A DNA stretch of 64,000 nt from Azorinus chamasolen (taxonomy: Eukaryota; Mollusca; Bivalvia; Cardiida; Solecurtidae): the NCBI GenBank assembly GCA_963576725.1, contig OY755243.1:41215243-41279242 (forward strand), read 5' to 3'. Positions 60,611 through 64,000 of this stretch are shown here, piece after piece; position 1 is the stretch's first letter, and each line of letters starts with the position of its first letter. The notes beneath the pieces were generated by a model. It saw only the letters and a program-made list of their open reading frames with translations, ran no database searches and had not been told where the DNA came from. Position numbers and translations under genes: made by a program.

Positions 60611-61040
60611 CATTATAGATCGAAAAATTTGACCTGGACCATCACCTTTATGCAGAATACATCATGAGAGAGATGACGCTGTATAAATAAAACTCCGCCG
60701 GTAAATCCTGAAGTCTATTCTCGCTGAAATTAACCTGTGCATATGTAAACCATACAATCACGAGTGTGTCCATGCATAGTTGCTTACGGGACACGTGCCG
60801 AGGATAAACCCGTGCAATGTTACGAATTTTTATTTATGCAAATTAAATTGGTCAGGGTCCAGGTCAAATTGTTCAAGCTATATAATGGGGAAGACATAAT
60901 TAATATTTAAAATGGGAGTCAAGCATGATTATTCATCAGGTAACGGGTAAGTTATTTAGCAGTAGATTATTCAATATTTTGTTCTGAAATCATCTGGACT
61001 CAAAACAAAATTTCACAAGTATGAACTATTTAGATTATAA
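60611..61040. other. RANBP3 intron, no recognised feature
   Basis: Only small MITE-like scraps (ATTATTCATCAGGTAACGGG near 60930). Confidence 0.4.
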
Positions 61041-61046
61041 CTTTAT

Positions 61047-61258
61047 TTAACCCGTTATTCCATAAATACGCTTTTCTACAATTTTGCAAAAAGAGTAGAC
61101 CCAGATCAGATGGCTGCAACAGGTATAAAAGAGATGTATGTTACTCTACAGTTTCTGTCATGGCCAAAATTTCTACGTTCATTCGTCATTCTAAAATTTT
61201 ACTAATTAATATTCATGTCATTATTTCTTACATGAATAATCATGCAGTAAAGGGTTAA
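61047..61258 (-). mobile_element. TTAA-C type MITE
   Basis: TTAACCCGTTATTCCATAAA start, GTAGACCCAGATCAGATGG, right arm lost, GCAGTAAAGGGTTAA end. Confidence 0.75.
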
Positions 61259-61461
61259 CCCTTCTCATGCTATCAAAAATGATGCCCAGTAAGAAATTCA
61301 ATGCAATAAAAGTTTTTAGTTGGCTTAAATTTTGAGAAACCATTAGCTCAGTGGCAAACAGCTTGGATCCTGATGAGACACAGAGTCACTCGGCTTCTCA
61401 TCTGGATCCACGCTGTTTGCAAATGCAGGTCAGGACGTCACACATATAACAAGAGAAGGGT
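61255..61461 (+). mobile_element. TTAA-F2 type MITE sharing TTAA with its neighbour
   Basis: TTAACCCTTCTCATGC start, GCAAACAGCTTGGATCCTG plus ATGAGAC facing TCTCATCTGGATCCACGC, CAAGAGAAGGGTT end. Confidence 0.75.
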
Positions 61462-61526
61462 TTATGTCTGACAGCAGGTGGGTAAGGTCAGTTGATCTTC
61501 CTGTACCTAAAACATTCTTTACTCAC

Positions 61527-61663
61527 CATGATAAGAAACACTTTCACCACATCTCCATCTGTGCCTGTGATTCTAACACTTTTGCGACTAGCTCTTTCCA
61601 CAGTCATCCCTGGCCAGATCTTTGTGTTCAAGATTACACGTAGACTACCTTGAGTTCGCATTA
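61527..61663 (-). CDS. RANBP3: RanBP3-type protein, Ran-binding domain exon
   Basis: Acceptor CTGTTTCAG, donor GTGAGT. Codes (L)MRTQGSLRVILNTKIWPGM, TVERASRKSVRITGTDGD, VVKVFLIM. MRTQGSLR-ILNTKLW is essentially identical to the RanBD of vertebrate RanBP3 (from memory), the domain that binds Ran-GTP and supports CRM1-dependent nuclear export. Ends in phase 0. Confidence 0.9.
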
Positions 61664-61699
61664 CTGAAACAGAGAGCTGTCTAGATAAGAAGTTATGAT

Positions 61700-62395
61700 A
61701 TGAGGGCTGGTCAAGGATGTAGGTTTTGATCAGCGATTTATGACATTTTTGCAAATAAAGGGCTGCAACTCCTAAACAACTGAAGCGATTTACATGGCTA
61801 TCGACCTTAATCAGGATATAATGGCCACAAACATGTGTGTAAAGTTTGGTGTGGATTGGACAAATACTTTCCCAGAAAGAGTCATTTTTGCACATAAAGG
61901 GATGCACCTGCTAAAAGACTGAAGCCATTTACATGGCTATCAAACCTGACTAGGATATAATGGTCACAAACATGTGTGTAAAGTTTGGTGTGGATTGGAC
62001 AAATACTTTCCCAGAAAGAGTCTGGACAAGATATTATTAAAGTATTTTTTTCAAACAAAGGACTGCACCTCCTAAAAGACTGAAGCTATTTACATGGCTA
62101 TCAAACTTGACCAGGATATAATGACCACAAACATGTGTGTAAAGTTTGGTGAGGATTGGACAAATACTTTCCAAGAAATGGCCCAGACCAGATATTTTGG
62201 GAGTCATTTTTGCAAATAAAGGGCCGCAACTCCTGAACGACTGAAGCGATTTACATGGCTATCATACTTGACCAGGATATAATGTGTGTAAAGTTTGATG
62301 TGGATTGGACAAATACTTTCCAAGAAAGAGCCTGCACAAATTCTTCTGGATGTGCCGGATAAGAGCAACCCTATATGCCACCACTTTGTCGGGGC
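61700..62395 (-). repeat. Tandem units in a RANBP3 intron
   Basis: Four units of about 160-175 bp with TTACATGGCTATCAAAC, ATAATGGTCACAAACATGTG, AGTTTGGTGTGGATTGGAC and GCAAATAAAGGGCTGCAAC. Confidence 0.85.
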
Positions 62396-62399
62396 ATAA

Positions 62400-62790
62400 A
62401 AACTGATGTCCCCCCCACCCCACCCCAACCACGCAGACAAAATTTTCCATGTAAGAATTTCAAGTCCCATAACTCTGCAGAAAAACATTGAACCTGAACA
62501 GGAATAAGATATGTACAACTAGGCATGGTGCTGATCAATCCTATGAAGTTTCTGGAAAATCCGACTAAAGTTTTGGAGAAACCACATGGACAAAATTTTC
62601 CATGTAAAAATTTCACAGTCCCATAACTCTGCAGAAAATCATTGAACCAGAACAGGAATAAGACATGTACAACAAGGCATTGTGCTGATCAATCCTATGC
62701 AGTTTCATGAAAATCCTACCAAAGGTTTTGAAGAAACTGCATGAACAAAATTTTCCATGTAAAAATTTCAAACAGAAAGTTCCCCCAACA
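62400..62790 (-). repeat. Tandem units of the ATTTTCCATGTAAAAATTTC repeat
   Basis: Three units of about 145 bp with CCATAACTCTGCAGAAAATC, CAGGAATAAGATATGTACAAC and GCTGATCAATCCTATG, related to 59570-59780. Confidence 0.82.
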
Positions 62791-62794
62791 TATC

Positions 62795-62882
62795 CACCCC
62801 TCGATTAAGTGGTCACCTCACTTAAGCGGTCAATTTGGCTGCTTCCCTTGACTGGCCGCTTAACACAGATTTTACTGTATGC
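62795..62882 (+). mobile_element. D2 element fragment (right end)
   Basis: TCGATTAAGTGGTCACCTC, TTAAGCGGTCAATTTGGCTG, CAGATTTTACTGTA. Confidence 0.45.
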
Positions 62883-62968
62883 CAAAGCTGACATCACACT
62901 AGAAAAGCTGGGAGTCATAAAGCAAAATTTAGGTAGTTTATAATTGGAAGAAATAGCATAATACTCAC

Positions 62969-63089
62969 ATAACCTAGACTGAAAAGTTTGTGAGGACTGA
63001 CACCGCATGTCATTCAGCCTGAGTAGACCACGTCCCCTCTCTATCCAGTTCTGTGTCTCCCCATCAAATACAAACAGTTTAACATTCAC
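62969..63089 (-). CDS. RANBP3: RanBP3-type protein, first Ran-binding domain exon in window
   Basis: Acceptor TATTCTTTCAG, donor GTGAGT. Codes VNVKLFVFDGETQNWIERGR, GLLRLNDMRCQSSQTFQSRL plus one base. C-K-L-F-V-F-D...W-x-E-R-G-R-G-x-L-R-L-N-D is the opening of the RanBP3 RanBD. Exons 5' of this, including the N-terminal FG-like region, lie beyond the window on the - strand. Confidence 0.9.
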
Positions 63090-63149
63090 CTGAAAGAATA
63101 ATTAACAGGAATCTTTAAATGTAGAAGTACAAAAAAAAAATACCTATCT

Positions 63150-63216
63150 TAACCCTTTACTTCATAATATTCATGTATTTAAAGAAATAATGACATCATG
63201 AGTACTAATTTAAAAA
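63150..63216 (+). mobile_element. C-type MITE fragment (left end)
   Basis: TTAACCCTTTACTTCATAAT and ATAATGACATCATGAGTAC; cut off by the next repeat. Confidence 0.6.
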
Positions 63217-63217
63217 C

Positions 63218-64000
63218 AAGAGATGTTTGTAAAACATGTATACCCCCCGACCCCCTGACCTTTGATCTAGTGACCTCAACTATAGAGGTCATCTAGCGGT
63301 CGTGACTAATCACCACAGCAACTTTGAATTTCCTAAGCCAAACCACTGATCATTTATTGATCTGAAAACATTTCACATATTAAGGTCATGGTGACCTTGA
63401 CCTTTGACCTAGTGACCTCAACAACTTTAAGGGTCATCAAGTGGTCACAACCAACTACCACAGCAAGTTTGAAGATCCCGAACCAAACCATTGAGCAGTT
63501 ATTAATTGGAAACCATTTCATCAGTTAAGGTCATGATGACCTTGATCTTTAACCTAGTGACCTCAAAATCAATAGGGGTCATCTAGTTGTCATGACCAAC
63601 CACCTCAGCAAGTTTGAAGATCCTAAGCCAACCCCTTGAGCAGTTATTGATCGGAAACCATTTGACCATTTAAGAGCATGGTGACCTTGACCTTTGACCT
63701 AGTGACCTAAAAAGCAATAGGGGTCATCTAGTGGTCATTACCAACCACCACAGCAAATTTGAAGATCCTAGGCCAAACCCTTGAGCAGTTATCGATCGCA
63801 AACCATTTCACCCTTTAAGGTCATGGTGACCTTGACCTTTGACCTAGTGACCTAAAAATCTATAGGACTAATCTAGTTGTCATGACCAACCACCTAAGCA
63901 AATTTGAAGATCCTAAGCCAAACCCTTGAGCAGTTATTGATCAGAAACCATTTTACCAGTTAAGGTCATGGTGACCTTGACCTTTGACCTAGTGACCTCA
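63218..64000 (-). repeat. Tandem array with TGACCTTTGACCT motifs
   Basis: ACAAGAGATGTTTGTAAAAC and ATGTATACCCCCCGACC start, then units of about 145 bp (AAGGTCATGGTGACCTTGAC, TTTGACCTAGTGACC, CAGCAAGTTTGAAGATCC, TTGAGCAGTTATTGATCGG). It runs off the window. Same family as 50475-50945. Confidence 0.9.

Noticed and set aside
62204..62616. Minus frames of 62-104 codons
   Set aside because: They lie in tandem intron repeats and have no recognisable domain.

Overview
This is a window of animal (eukaryotic) genomic DNA. It is AT-rich, intron-containing and extremely rich in short non-autonomous DNA transposons. The gene content, the CTGTCTGTCC / AGGTCA-rich composite repeats with GGGGGCATAA ends and the short hairpin transposons all suggest a bivalve mollusc, probably a heterodont clam or mussel; the species is inference. 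There are no prokaryotic genes, rRNAs, tRNA genes or CRISPR arrays.

Four partial or complete protein-coding genes can be read. (1) The last four exons of an FGGY-type carbohydrate kinase on + (3320-3440, 4925-5019, 6110-6171, 7533-7614). (2) and (3) Two tandem paralogous type II membrane carbohydrate sulfotransferases of the HNK-1ST / CHST8-14 (Sulfotransfer_2) type on +, each with three exons in the same phases. ST1 is 13067-13115, 15454-~16826 and 18528-19286; ST2 is 36723-36771, 40064-40173 and 44437-45198. ST1 has a stem exon of about 458 codons where ST2 has 37. (4) The last four exons of a RanBP3-type Ran-binding protein on - (63089-62969, 61663-61527, 59530-59367, 58451-58367).

The rest is introns and intergenic DNA packed with MITEs of about 190-260 bp. 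I name the families by their ends. TTAA-A: TTAACCCATTCCCTCATA ends, palindrome GAGCATTTGCTCC. TTAA-B: CCCTTTCCCTGTTCTATG. TTAA-C and C2: CCCTTTACTCCATGAATATTC and CCCTTTCCCTGTTCAATATTC. TTAA-E and E2: CCCTTACAATGC and CCCTTTGAATGC. TTAA-F and F2: CTCTTTGCACGCTAGC and CCCTTCTCATGC. TTAA-G: CCCTTCGCTTGCTATT. H: an end-less hairpin family. All of the TTAA families are flanked by TTAA, as expected of piggyBac-type non-autonomous elements. The D family has TACAGTAAAACCTCTCTATAA ends and TA duplications (pogo/Tigger-like); D2 is a relative with a GCAGGTGGTTGCTTAATGCAGG arm. Strand signs for MITEs are relative to these reference ends. Boundaries were read by eye and may be off by a few bases.

The most interesting signal is modular. 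Families B, C, E, G, H and loosely F carry the same central hairpin, with two mismatches between its arms that are kept from copy to copy and family to family, although their outer ends differ. Nearly every family, including TA-flanked D, folds around the same dyad CTCCTNNAGGAG. Many elements are nested inside each other exactly at TTAA, and empty sites are present in the same window. A-type elements lie 33-153 bp upstream of seven of the eight readable + strand 3' splice sites. Other points: a minisatellite that copies a 5' splice site 13 times, a 1.78 kb tandem duplication whose breakpoints fall in a MITE hairpin, large perfect inverted repeats, and arrays of AGGTCA nuclear-receptor-like half-sites.
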